Positions 39,209-50,259 of a stretch of DNA of 64,000 nt are shown here, piece after piece. Within the stretch, counting starts at the first letter, position 1. Every line of letters starts with the position of its first letter. A program made the translations under genes and the position numbers. The notes below the pieces were generated by a model. It was not told where the DNA came from and searched no databases. It saw only the letters and a list, made by a program, of their open reading frames with translations. Origin of the DNA: Diadema setosum (taxonomy: Eukaryota > Echinodermata > Echinoidea > Diadematoida > Diadematidae). The DNA is taken from positions 12,126,292 to 12,190,291 of the forward strand of contig CM067075.1 in the NCBI GenBank assembly GCA_033980235.1, given 5' to 3'.

Positions 39209-39612
39209 CTGATGTATAAAACAAAAGTACATCGGAAATCCAAGATGAAAAGCTCACAGTTCTATTTCATTTTAAATTCAATTCATTGATTTCATAAAAG
39301 CAATACAGCCAATATTGACAATAATTAACAATGCAGAATGTGTACCGTAATTTTTTTGTTTTTTATTTTTTGCTGGAAGTTGAGAGCACTGTAAAGTGCA
39401 AGAGAAATGAGTGAAAAATGTATAGACATAACTTTTCCAAATCAATAACCTGCCAATTATCTTTTTGTGATCACACAAAATTCCAAAGTTGATATCCTGT
39501 TGCAATATATCAGCAGCTAGTGGTTAAATTTAGTTGGAGAAATGAATAGATAACATACAAGAACAAAATAGATGAATGAGGACTTCTTCAGCGAACAAAG
39601 AAGTGAAATTAC

Positions 39613-40023
39613 CCGTTTCAATACACCCTCTGAATGTCACCGTCAATTCCGAATCTGCCACGTTGTAGTCGTCAGGAAGGGTGATTTCGAAATAAACTTC
39701 ATTCAAACCAGTCAAGGGTTCAAGCTCGTACATTCCTGAAGTCTGATCGTCTCCGGGTTGAGCTGTAAATTCGCGTTCAACATCCCCATCGCTGGACGAG
39801 AGGACACCAATTGTAACGCTTTCGGGAGGTGAACCATTGGTTGTGCTTATGCTGACAGCTGATATCTTAATCGTCAGGTCTGAGGTGTCATCGACTGATT
39901 TGACAGTGACCTTCACTGTCCTCTCTGAAGTAGGTTCGCTCCAAAGGTTGGTTTTCTTGTTGTCAAGTAAAACTTCCAATTTAGTATCAAGATCCACGCC
40001 ATCCAGTGGTTTTCTGCAAGCAG
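39613..40023 (-). CDS. Exon F, unit 4 (short-unit variant)
   Basis: Short-unit variant: DNKKTNLW (no NKT sequon), PPES, NVADS and CIETG, donor GGGTAATT. Confidence 0.85.
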
Positions 40024-40323
40024 CTGGTAATTAAAAGAAATGTCTTGGGTGTAGACGGGCGTGACGACGAATTTGTAGTGTACAATATTGTTAAGTGAAC
40101 AGTAACACGTTAAAGTCATTGAGAGAGATATTAACATATGCATTTTAGTCATTCGTTTAGTTAAGCAAACTGGGTTGCTGGATAGCATAAAGCAGAATGT
40201 AGATGAAGGAAGAGGTTATGCTAACATGAAAGAGTTGAGTGACCGCCTTCTAGTTTTACATGACATAATTCAGGTTTTACGTCTTCGGACACGAGTCTTG
40301 GCAAAATGGAAGTGAGAATATAC

Positions 40324-40488
40324 CTGGCGTTGTAGATTCCTGTCGTGCTGTTGTGGTCGATGTAACAGTTGTCTGAGTTGTAGTTGTTGCTTCAGGAGTG
40401 GCAGTAGTTTCCTCTACTACTGCTGTTGTTTGCTCGGTTCCTGGAGCAGTAGTCGTTGTCGCTCGCGTTCGCGTCCTTGTTGTAACTT
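40324..40488 (-). CDS. Exon E, unit 3
   Basis: Long-unit type with donor GTATAT (AATATACC on the plus strand) and the GACAGTTGAG marker in the upstream intron. Confidence 0.8.
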
Positions 40489-41458
40489 CTGTGAAAAAGG
40501 AGAAAACGACACACATGTATCTTTCACTCAGTGTTTTTGACAGTTGAGAGACTTTTGTTTTAAAGAGAAGACTTATAGCAAAGAATAGTCGAAACCAGTT
40601 TGATCTTAAAGCAATTATCATTTAGTGATATCTGATTTTCTTTTTTTACTACATGTTAGTTCAAAAAGGTTAGAAATACAATGGAGACTTAGACCTACCT
40701 GACTGACCCAGAGTTGTCGTTTCTGTAAATGTTGAGAGAAAGAAACAAATGAGAACATTCTACTTCTGGATCGAATACAGTTGTATTAGACAGAGTTTGA
40801 AATATATCTAAGTATGAAATATATCTATAAGACAATTTTCCTTCTTTTCTTGACTGAAATGATGATTTCAAGTGTATTTTGAAAAAAAAAACAATGTCAT
40901 CGCTTTAGATGTTAAGGGAAGAGAAAATGAGATTGCAGCGTTTGGCGCTTCGCTGTGGTGTTGAGCTTTAAAAGAAATATTTGTTTTTTACTTATTTAAT
41001 GTTTCATGGTAGTTGACCAAACCGAGGAAACCTAATATTTTTATAAAAATGGAATGTATTACCTGGGGGAGAGGTACCTCTCGTGGTTGGAGCCGGAGTG
41101 GGTCCTGCGGTAATATACAAACAAAGGGGAAAATAAATCCATAGGAACCTTTTTAATGAAATTGATCTGGCCATAGCTAACAACTGAAAATGCTCTCAGT
41201 TCACTTATTATACCGTTTATAGCGCACGGAGTGAATGCAATGTGTCTATAATCTATACATGGATAGAGAATCAAATGATTAGAAATAAGTCATAGTATAT
41301 TCCTTTTCTGCGTAACTAGAACTTTTAAGGATCACGACCGACACGTTAGATAGAACTGCTTGAATTTTAATCGTCAACGAGAATTTTCCGTTTGAACTCA
41401 CAAGAACTTGTCCACATAAGAGTGTTGTTCTTGAAAAGGTCGCTTAAAGTGCACCTAC

Positions 41459-41600
41459 CCTGACAGCCGTAGACCTCGATTTCATTTCCCAGATTAAGTG
41501 CATCTCCAAAGGTTGCTTCGATAGCTCGCACAGGCCCCAATTCGGATGGAAGCCAGAGGTTCGTTGGAGCGGAGTCACTCAAAGAAAATGTCACTTCGCC
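41459..41600 (-). CDS. Exon B, unit 3
   Basis: Domain residues from GEVTFSL to VYGCQG are conserved; closes the domain opened by exon A at 42061-42302. Confidence 0.85.
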
Positions 41601-42060
41601 CTATGAAGAATACAAAGAAATTAATCAATGCATTAGTACAACTTTCCAATTTGATGTCTGGACAAAACAATGTTCAGAAAACGCAAATGCAAATCTGGAA
41701 AATCAAATATGTTTGAAATACGACTGCAATAAAGGGGTGACATAATAATGTCTTTCCAAGAAAGATAACAAGTGTTAGTACGATGAATCAGAGAAGATGA
41801 TCAGTAGAGATTTGACAGCTAGGACTGGTACACTGAAGATATAGAGGATATTGTTAAGCCTTTCTCTATCATTCATGGTCGTTGGATATCGTATACAGTG
41901 CTTTAGGGTTGTACGTGCAAATCAACACTCAAAGCACATAATGGGTTAATAGAAGATACAGGCGAAATACCGCCCATTTCCTTTTATAACGTATTAATAC
42001 AAGAAGTGGTAAAGTATGTTCTGTGTAGAACAAGGGAATACTTGTCTATTTAGGATTTAC

Positions 42061-42302
42061 CTGACTCTCTGACTCTCCCGATCCTGAACCGGAGAAGTCA
42101 CCAGATCCTGATTCTGTGCTCTGTGCAGGAACAATAATCCATTCATCTCCTTCGGCGCGCTTGATTCTGAATACTACTGTAGTCATTGTAGGGAAGCTGG
42201 TGGCAGGTAGTTTGATTCCTCTGATAGTAGTAGGCTGACTGAAACTGGCTTCGTATGTCAAGGTAGTGACTTCTTGCAATGGCTCTTGTGGCTCGTAGCA
42301 TT
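42061..42302 (-). CDS. Exon A, unit 3
   Basis: Has PATSFP and ESESQ, as in all units to its left. Confidence 0.85.
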
Positions 42303-42753
42303 CTGAAAAGAATGGTCAATCGTTCGTCTCAGTTATTGGGTAAAATATTTTGGTCATACCATAGCGTTCCACTACCGTTGATGTTTATACTAATGGGACA
42401 TGAATCATATTAGAATGGAATGGAAATTATCTGGTGCTGTTGTTGGTTGTTAAGTTGCTCAAGTGGTATATGTGATGGTTGACTGAGTAGCAGTTGCCTC
42501 CACTGCTACCACTTTAGTTGTTGGTGCAGATTTTGCTTTTTGGAGACATAACAATGTATTGTATTGTAGCGTTGACAATCTCCTAAGTCTTAAAATGCCA
42601 CCAGTAGTCAATCTAGAACATTATTCTCAACAAAATTCCATGCTTTAAATTGGGATAGCAGGGAAGTGTTAACTTACGAGATTAATTTATACAGAAAGCT
42701 CATTTGCCAGAGAGAGAGAGAGAGAAAAAAAAAAACCCAGAACAAGGCTTTAC

Positions 42754-42945
42754 CCGATGCTGTAGTCTGAGCAGGAGTAGTAGTAGTAGACAGAGTTGTG
42801 GTCTCCTCCGTCCTAGTAGTACCCATCGGAGTTGTTGTGGTAACAGCTGTGGTGGTAGCTTCAGTGACTGTTGTGGGTTTCGACGTGGTGGTAGGTACAG
42901 TTGTAGTTACAACGGTTGTAACTACTGTTGTTTCCATGCCCGTTG
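42754..42945 (-). CDS. Exon T, unit 3
   Basis: Ends ACA GCA TCG G (TTASG) instead of TTAMG, a change shared with units 5, 7 and 9 only. Confidence 0.8.
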
Positions 42946-43256
42946 CTGATTAATGAAACAAAAATGAATCGGAAATCCAAGGTGAGAAACGCACGTTGCA
43001 GAATGTGTAGTGTGAAATTGTTGCTATAAGTTGAGTGCACTGTTATAAAGTACCAGAATAATCAGCAAGAAATATATGGACATAAACCTACCAAAGCAAT
43101 AACATGCCAATTATCCTTTTTTTCTTTGTGATTACTTAAAATTCTGAAGTTGATGTGTCGTTGGAATATCAGCAGTTACCGGTTATATAAACAATGGATC
43201 ATTACATGATCAAAAGAGATGCTTGATTAGGAAAAAAATAAAATAATTGAAATTAC

Positions 43257-43667
43257 CAGTCTCGATACATCCTCTGAATGTCACCGTCAATTCCGAATCT
43301 GCCACGGTGTAGTCGTCAGGAAGGGTGATTTCGAAATAAACTTCATTCAAACCAGTCAAGGGTTCAAGCTCGTACATTCCTGAAGTCTGATCGTCTCCGG
43401 GTTGAGCTGTAAATTCGCGTTCAACATCCCCATCGCTGGACGAGAGGACACGAATTGTAACGCTATCGGGAGGTGAACCATTGGTTGTGCTTATGCTGAC
43501 AGCTGATATCTTAATCGTCAGGTCTGAGGTGTCGTCGACTGATTTGACAGTGACCTTCACTGTCCTATCAGAAGTAGGCTCGCTCCAAATGTTGGTTTTC
43601 TTGTTGTCAAGTAAAACTTCCAATTTAGTATCAAGATCCACGCCATCCAGTGGTTTTCTGCAAGCAG
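43257..43667 (-). CDS. Exon F, unit 3
   Basis: NKKTNIW, SDR, IRVLSS and CIETG, the right-hand group variant. Confidence 0.85.
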
Positions 43668-43967
43668 CTGGTAAATAAAAGAAATGTCTTGGGTGTAGAC
43701 GGGCGTGACGACGAATTTGTAGTGTACAATATTGTTAAGTGAACAGTAACACGTTAAAGTCATTGAGAGAGATATTAACATATGCACTTTAGTCATTCGT
43801 TTAGTTAAGCAAACTGGGTTGCTGGATGCCATAAAGCAGAATGAAGATGAAGGAAGAGGTTATGCTAACGTGAAAGAGTTGAGTGACCGCCTTCTAGTTT
43901 TACATTACATAATTCAGGTTTTACGTCTTCGGACACGAGTCTTGGCAAAATGGAAGTGAGAAGTTAC

Positions 43968-44132
43968 CTGGCGTTGTAGATTCCTGTCGTGCTGTTGTAG
44001 TCGATGTAACAGTTGTCTGAGTTGTAGTTGTTGCTTCAGGAGTGGCAGTAGTTTCCTCTACTACTGCTGTTGTTTGCTCGGTTCCTGGAGCAGTAGTCGT
44101 TGTCGCTCGCGTTCGCGTCCTTGTTGTAACTT
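43968..44132 (-). CDS. Exon E, unit 2
   Basis: Same protein as the unit 1 copy; donor GTAACT. The base before the acceptor tract differs from left-hand units (TTTTTACACAG). Confidence 0.8.
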
Positions 44133-45118
44133 CTGTGTAAAAAGGAGAAAACGACACACATGTATTTTTCACTCAGTGTTTTTGACAGTTGAGAGACGTT
44201 TGTGTTTAAAGAGAAGACTTATAGCGAAGAATAGCCGCAACCAGTTAATTATCATTTAGTGATATATGATCTTCTTTTTTTTTTTTGCTACATTTTAATT
44301 CAAAAAGGTTAGAAATACAATGGAGACGTAGACCTACCTGACTGACCCAGAGTTGTCGTTTCTGTAAATGTTGAGAGAAAGAAACAAATGAGAACATTCT
44401 ACTTCTGGATCGAATGCAGTCGTATTAGACAGAGTTGAAATATGAAATATACCTTAAAAGACAATTTTCCTTCTTTTCTTGACTTAGATGATGATTTCAA
44501 GTGTATTTTGAAAAAAATCGTGTCATCGCTTTAGATGTTGAGGGAGGAAGAAAATGAGATTGCAGCGTTTGGCGCTTCGCTGTGGTCTTGAGCTTTAAAA
44601 GAAATATATATATATATTTTTTTTTTACTTATTCAATGTTTCATGGTATTTGACCAAACCGAGAAAACCTAATATTTCAAAAAACAAACAAAAAAATATA
44701 ATGTATTATACAATGTATCACCTGGAGGAGAGGTACCTCTCGTGGTTGGAGCCGGAGTGGGTCCTGCGGTAATATACAAACAAAGGTTAAAATAAATCCA
44801 TAGCAACCTTTTGAATGAAATTGATCTTGCCATAGCTAACAACTAAAAATGCTCTTAGTTCACTTATTATACCGTTCATAGCACACGGAGTGAATGCAAT
44901 GAGTCTTATAATCTATACATGGATAGAGGATCAAATGATTAGAAATAAGTCATAGTATATTCCTTTTCTGCGTAACTAGAACTTTTAAGGATCACGACCG
45001 ACACGTTAGATAGAACTGCTTGAATTTTAATCGTGAACGAGAATTTTCCGTTTGAACTCACAAGAACTTGTCCACACAAGAGTGTTGTTTTTGAATAAGT
45101 CGCTTAAAGTGCACCTAC

Positions 45119-45260
45119 CCTGACAGCCGTAGACCTCGATTTCATTTCCCAGATTAAGTGCATCTCCAAAGGTTGCTTCGATAGCTCGCACAGGCCCCAA
45201 TTCGGATGGAAGCCAGAGGTTCGTTGGAGCAGAGTCACTCAAAGAAAACGTCACTTCGCC
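45119..45260 (-). CDS. Exon B, unit 2
   Basis: The domain part appears unchanged relative to the other units. Differences from left-hand units lie in the flanking intron (for example TTGTTTTTGAATAAG in place of TTGTTCTTGAAAAGG). Confidence 0.85.
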
Positions 45261-45719
45261 CTATGAAGAATACAAAGAAATTAATCAATGCATTAGTACA
45301 ACTTTCCAATTTGATGTCTGGACCAAACAATGTTCAGAAAATGCAAATGCAAATCTGGAAAATCAAATATGTTTGAAATACGACTGCAATTAAGGGGTGA
45401 CATAATTATGTCTTTCCAAGAAAGATAACAAGTGTTAGTACGATGAATCAGAGAAGATGATCAGTAGAGATTTGACAGCTAGGACTGGTACACTGAAGAT
45501 AGAGGATATTGTTAAGCCTTTCTCTATCATTCATGGTCATTGGATATCGTATACAGTGATTTAGGGTTGTACGTGCAAATCAACACTCAAAGCACATAAT
45601 GGGTTAATAGAAGATACAGGCGAAATCTCGCTCATTTTCCTTTTATAACGTATTAATGCAAGAAGTGGTAAAGTATGTTCTGTGTAGAACAAGGGAATAC
45701 TAGTCTATTTAGGATTTAC

Positions 45720-45961
45720 CTGACTGTCTGACTCTCCCGATCCTGAACCGGAGAAGTCACCAGATCCTGATTCTGTGCTCTGTGCAGGAACAATAATCCA
45801 TTCATCTCCTTCGGCGCGCTTGATCCTGAATACTACTGTAGTCATTGTAGGGAAGCTGCTGGCAGGTAGTTTGATTCCTCTGATAGTAGTAGGCTGACTG
45901 AAACTGGCTTCGTATGTCAAGGTAGTGACCTCTTGCAATGGCTCTTGTGGCTCGTAGCATT
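45720..45961 (-). CDS. Exon A, unit 2
   Basis: Carries PASSFP and the Ser-Gly cluster ending ESDSQ, the same as unit 1 and different from units 3-14. Confidence 0.85.
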
Positions 45962-46417
45962 CTGAAAAGAATGGTCAATCGTTCGTCTCGGTTATTGGGT
46001 AAAATATTTTGGCCATACCATAGCGTTCCACTACCGTTGATGTTTATACTAATGGGACATGAATCATATTAGAATGGAATGGAAATTACCTGGTTCTGTT
46101 GTTGGTTGTTCAGTTGCTCAAGTGGTATATGTGATGGTCGACTAAGTAGCAGTTGTCTCCACTACTACCACTTTAGTGGTTGGTGCAGATTTTGTTTTTT
46201 GGATACATAACAATGTATTTTATTGTAGCGTTGACAATCTGCTAAGTCTTAAAATGCCACCAGTAGTCAATCTAAAACTTTATTCTCAAATAAATTCCAT
46301 GCTTTAAATTGGGATAGCAGGGAAGTGTTAACTTACGAGATTAATTTATAAAGAAAGGTCATTTGCCAGAGAGAGAGAGAGAGAGAGAGAAAAAAAAAAC
46401 CCAGAACAAGGCTTTAC

Positions 46418-46609
46418 CCATTGCTGTAGTCTGAGCAGGAGTAGTAGTAGTAGAAAGAGTTGTGGTCTCCTCCATCCTAGTAGTACCCATCGGAGTTGTT
46501 GTGGTAACAGCTGTGGTGGTAGCTTCAGTGACTGTTGTGGGTTTCGACGTGGTGGTAGGTACAGTTGTAGTTACAACGGTTGTAACTACTGTTGTTTCCA
46601 TGCCCGTTG
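46418..46609 (-). CDS. Exon T, unit 2
   Basis: Long form (64 codons) with RMEE as in unit 1; the STTTT run is intact. Confidence 0.8.
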
Positions 46610-46920
46610 CTGATTAATGAAACAAAAATGAATCGGAAATCCAAGGTGAGAAACGCACGTTGCAGAATGTGTAGTGTGAAATTGTTGCTATAAGTTGAGT
46701 GCACTGTTATAAAGTACCAGAATAATCAGCAAGAAATATATGGACATAAACCTACCAAAGCAATAACATGCCAATTATCCTTTTTTTCTTTGTGATTACT
46801 TAAAATTCTGAAGTTGATGTGTCGTTGGAATATCAGCAGTTACCGGTTATATAAACAATGGATCATTACATGATCAAAAGAGATGCTTGATTAGGAAAAA
46901 AATAAAATAATTGAAATTAC

Positions 46921-47331
46921 CAGTCTCGATACATCCTCTGAATGTCACCGTCAATTCCGAATCTGCCACGGTGTAGTCGTCAGGAAGGGTGATTTCGAAA
47001 TAAACTTCATTCAAACCAGTCAAGGGTTCAAGCTCGTACATTCCTGAAGTCTGATCGTCTCCGGGTTGAGCTGTAAATTCGCGTTCAACATCCCCATCGC
47101 TGGACGAGAGGACACGAATTGTAACGCTATCGGGAGGTGAACCATTGGTTGTGCTTATGCTGACAGCTGATATCTTAATCGTCAGGTCTGAGGTGTCGTC
47201 GACTGATTTGACAGTGACCTTCACTGTCCTATCAGAAGTAGGCTCGCTCCAAATGTTGGTTTTCTTGTTGTCAAGTAAAACTTCCAATTTAGTATCAAGA
47301 TCCACGCCATCCAGTGGTTTTCTGCAAGCAG
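46921..47331 (-). CDS. Exon F, unit 2
   Basis: Beta-sandwich domain with DNKKTNIW, SDRTVK, SVTIRVLSS, TVADS and CIETG; the NKT sequon is absent. The inferred protein is the same as in unit 3. Confidence 0.85.
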
Positions 47332-47631
47332 CTGGTAAATAAAAGAAATGTCTTGGGTGTAGACGGGCGTGACGACGAATTTGTAGTGTACAATATTGTT
47401 AAGTGAACAGTAACACGTTAAAGTCATTGAGAGAGATATTAACATATGCACTTTAGTCATTCGTTTAGTTAAGCAAACTGGGTTGCTGGATGCCATAAAG
47501 CAGAATGAAGATGAAGGAAGAGGTTATGCTAACGTGAAAGAGTTGAGTGACCGCCTTCTAGTTTTACATTACATAATTCAGGTTTTACGTCTTCGGACAC
47601 GAGTCTTGGCAAAATGGAAGTGAGAAGTTAC

Positions 47632-47796
47632 CTGGCGTTGTAGATTCCTGTCGTGCTGTTGTAGTCGATGTAACAGTTGTCTGAGTTGTAGTTGTTGCTT
47701 CAGGAGTGGCAGTAGTTTCCTCTACTACTGCTGTTGTTTGCTCGGTTCCTGGAGCAGTAGTCGTTGTCGCTCGCGTTCGCGTCCTTGTTGTAACTT
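47632..47796 (-). CDS. Exon E, unit 1: Thr-rich mucin segment
   Basis: The acceptor is ACACAG|AAGTTA and the donor is ACGCCAG|GTAACT; 165 nt, phase 1-1 (55 codons). It reads EVTTRTRTRATTTTAPGTEQ, continues with VVEETTATPEATTTTQTT and ends in TTPG. The Arg-Thr repeat at its start is unusual for a mucin tract. No Cys. It immediately precedes the next F domain. Confidence 0.8.
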
Positions 47797-47999
47797 CTGT
47801 GTAAAAAGGAGAAAACGACACACATGTATTTTTCACTCAGTGTTTTTGACAGTTGAGAGACGTTTGTTTTTAAAGAGAAGACTTATAGCGAAGAAAAGCC
47901 GCAACCAGTTAATTATCATTTAGTGATATCTGATCTCCTTTTTTTTTTGCTACATTTTAATTCAAAAAGGTTAGAAATACAATGGAGACGTAGACCTAC

Positions 48000-48023
48000 C
48001 TGACTGACCCAGAGTTGTCGTTT
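48000..48023 (-). CDS. Exon D, unit 1: eight-residue linker
   Basis: The acceptor is TTTACAG|AAACGA and the donor is TCAG|GTAGGT; 24 nt, phase 1-1, encoding ETTTLGQS. All 18 complete units carry D just before E. Long units have G as the last exon base; most short units have C there (TCAC|GTAGGT), which weakens the donor and would change the first residue contributed by E from Glu to Gln. Confidence 0.7.
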
Positions 48024-48380
48024 CTGTAAATGTTGAGAGAAAGAAACAAATGAGAACATTCTACTTCTGGATCGAATGCAGTCGTATTAGACAGAGTTGA
48101 AATATGAAATATACCTTAAAAGACAATTTTCCTTCTTTTCTTGACTTAGATGATGATTTCAAGTGTATTTTGAAAAAAAAATCGTGTCATCGCTTTAGAT
48201 GTTGAGGGAGGAAGAAAATGAGATTGCAGCGTTTGGCGCTTCGCTGTGGTCTTGAGCTTTAAAAGAAATATATATATATCTTTTTACTTATTGAATGTTT
48301 CATGGTATTTGACCAAACCGAGAAAACCTAATATTTCAAAAAACAAACAAAAAAATATAATGTATTATACAATGTATCAC

Positions 48381-48422
48381 CTGGAGGAGAGGTACCTCTC
48401 GTGGTTGGAGCCGGAGTGGGTC
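48381..48422 (-). CDS. Exon C, unit 1: Pro/Thr linker
   Basis: The acceptor is TACCGCAG|GACCCA and the donor is CTCCAG|GTGATA; 42 nt, phase 1-1, encoding GPTPAPTTRGTSPP. The same 14-residue exon occurs once in each complete long unit (positions are given in the unit entries) and in none of the short ones. Confidence 0.75.
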
Positions 48423-48777
48423 CTGCGGTAATATACAAACAAAGGTTAAAATAAATCCATAGCAACCTTTTGAATGAAATTGATCTTGCCATAGCTAACA
48501 ACTAAAAATGCTCTTAGTTCACTTATTATACCGTTCATAGCACACGGAGTGAATGCAATGAGTCTTATAATCTATACATGGATAGAGGATCAAATGATTA
48601 GAAATAAGTCATAGTATATTCCTTTTCTGCGTAACTAGAACTTTTAAGGATCACGACCGACACGTTAGATAGAACTGCTTGAATTTTAATCGTGAACGAG
48701 AATTTTCCGTTTGAACTCACAAGAACTTGTCCACACAAGAGTGTTGTTTTTGAATAAGTCGCTTAAAGTGCACCTAC

Positions 48778-48919
48778 CCTGACAGCCGTAGACCTCGATT
48801 TCATTTCCCAGATTAAGTGCATCTCCAAAGGTTGCTTCGATAGCTCGCACAGGCCCCAATTCGGATGGAAGCCAGAGGTTCGTTGGAGCAGAGTCACTCA
48901 AAGAAAACGTCACTTCGCC
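48778..48919 (-). CDS. Exon B, unit 1: second half of the second beta-sandwich
   Basis: The acceptor is CTTCATAG|GGCGAA and the donor is TGTCAGG|GTAGGT; 142 nt, phase 0 to 1. It encodes GEVTFSLSDSAPTNLWLPSE through VYGCQG, giving the closing GC that pairs in position with the opening Cys of exon A. This is the only domain in the array interrupted by a phase-0 intron. Confidence 0.85.
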
Positions 48920-49378
48920 CTATGAAGAATACAAAGAAATTAATCAATGCATTAGTACAACTTTCCAATTTGATGTCTGGACCAAACAATGTTCAGAAAA
49001 TGCAAATGCAAATCTGGAAAATCAAATATGTTTGAAATACGACTGCAATTAAGGGGTGACATAATTATGTCTTTCCAAGAAAGATAACAAGTGTTAGTAC
49101 GATGAATCAGAGAAGATGATCAGTAGAGATTTGACAGCTAGGACTGGTACACTGAAGATAGAGGATATTGTTAAGCCTTTCTCTATCATTCATGGTCATT
49201 GGATATTGTATACAGTGATTTAGGGTTGTACGTGCAAATCAACACTCAAAGCACATAATGGGTTAATAGAAGATACAGGCGAAATCTCGCTCATTTTCCT
49301 TTTATAACGTATTAATGCAAGAAGTGGTAAAGTATGTTCTGTGTAGAACAAGGGAATACTAGTCTATTTAGGATTTAC

Positions 49379-49620
49379 CTGACTGTCTGACTCTCCCGAT
49401 CCTGAACCGGAGAAGTCACCAGATCCTGATTCTGTGCTCTGTGCAGGAACAATAATCCATTCATCTCCTTCGGCGCGCTTGATCCTGAATACTACTGTAG
49501 TCATTGTAGGGAAGCTGCTGGCAGGTAGTTTGATTCCTCTGATAGTAGTAGGCTGACTGAAACTGGCTTCGTATGTCAAGGTAGTGACCTCTTGCAATGG
49601 CTCTTGTGGCTCGTAGCATT
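49379..49620 (-). CDS. Exon A, unit 1: first half of the second beta-sandwich, with Ser-Gly cluster
   Basis: The acceptor is TTTTCAG|AATGCT and the donor is AGACAGTCAG|GTAAAT; 242 nt, phase 1 to 0. It opens ECYEPQEPLQEV, continues with TIRGIKLPASS and VVFRIKRAEGDEWIIVP, which is like the core of discoidin domains, and ends with SGSGDFSGSGSGESDSQ. That Ser-Gly run beside acidic residues is a classical glycosaminoglycan attachment context. It joins exon B in phase 0 to make one 128-residue domain. This unit and unit 2 have PASS and ESDS where others have PATS and ESES. Confidence 0.85.
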
Positions 49621-49748
49621 CTGAAAAGAATGGTCAATCGTTCGTCTCGGTTATTGGGTAAAATATTTTGGCCATACCATAGCGTTCCACTACCGTTGAT
49701 GTTTATACTAATGGGACATGAATCATATTAGAATGGAATGGAAATTAC

Positions 49749-49775
49749 CTGGTTCTGTTGTTGGTTGTTCAGTTG
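49749..49775 (-). CDS. Exon P, unit 1: short linker with an intact donor
   Basis: The candidate exon CA ACT GAA CAA CCA ACA ACA GAA CCA G (27 nt, phase 1-1; TEQPTTEPG) has donor GTAATT in this unit. The same frame stays Thr-rich further upstream (TKVV, then an ACT-rich stretch up to about 49850) but contains an in-frame TGA just before the exon. This suggests that a once longer mucin exon was shortened to a new acceptor (CTTGAG). Use of the exon is uncertain because the acceptor has a weak pyrimidine tract. Confidence 0.4.
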
Positions 49776-50067
49776 CTCAAGTGGTATATGTGATGGTCGA
49801 CTGAGTAGCAGTTGTCTCCACTACTACCACTTTAGTTGTTGGTGCAGATTTTGTTTTTTGGATACATAACAATGTATTTTATTGTAGCGTTGACAATCTG
49901 CTAAGTCTTAAAATGCCACCAGTAGTCAATCTAGAACTTTATTCCCAACTAAATTCCATGCTTTAAATTGGGATAGCAGGGAAGTGTTAACTTACGAGAT
50001 TGATTTATACAGAAAGCTCATTTGCCAGACAGAGAGAGAGAAAAAAAAACCCAGAACAAGGCTTTAC

Positions 50068-50259
50068 CCATTGCTGTAGTCTGAGCAGGAGTAATAGTAG
50101 TAGAAAGAGTTGTGGTCTCCTCCATCCTAGTAGTACCCATCGGAGTTGTTGTGGTAACAGCTGTGGTGGTAGCTTCAGTGACTGTTGTGGGTTTCGACGT
50201 GGTGGTAGGTACAGTTGTAGTTACAACGGTTGTAACTACTGTTGTTTCCATGCCCGTTG
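50068..50259 (-). CDS. Exon T, unit 1: Thr-rich mucin segment
   Basis: The acceptor is TAATCAG|CAACGG and the donor is GCAATGG|GTAAAG; 192 nt, phase 1-1 (64 codons). It starts TGMETTVVTTVVTTTVPTTT and is more than half Thr, with no Cys, which suits dense O-glycosylation. Copy-specific changes are RMEE for RTEE and STTIT for STTTT. The first Met is internal and is not taken as a translation start, because the acceptor is in frame and phase-matched. Confidence 0.8.

Larger units (their letters stand above)
37975..40023 (-). repeat. Array unit 4, short type (S)
   Basis: 2,049 bp. Exons: F 39613-40023, T 39020-39208, D 38650-38673, E 38275-38439. It lacks P, A, B and C. With unit 3 it forms the first L+S pair. 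Confidence 0.85.
40024..43667 (-). repeat. Array unit 3, long type (L)
   Basis: Transitional unit: its F end resembles units 1-2, while its T, A and later exons resemble units 5-9. Exons: F 43257-43667, T 42754-42945, P 42431-42457 (donor mutated to AT), A 42061-42302, B 41459-41600, C 41063-41104, D 40699-40722, E 40324-40488. Confidence 0.85.
43668..47331 (-). repeat. Array unit 2, long type (L)
   Basis: About 3.66 kb and very close to unit 1. Exons: F 46921-47331, T 46418-46609, P 46090-46116 (donor GT intact), A 45720-45961, B 45119-45260, C 44722-44763, D 44338-44361, E 43968-44132. The GA tract downstream of T is longest in this unit (about 46370-46390). Confidence 0.85.
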
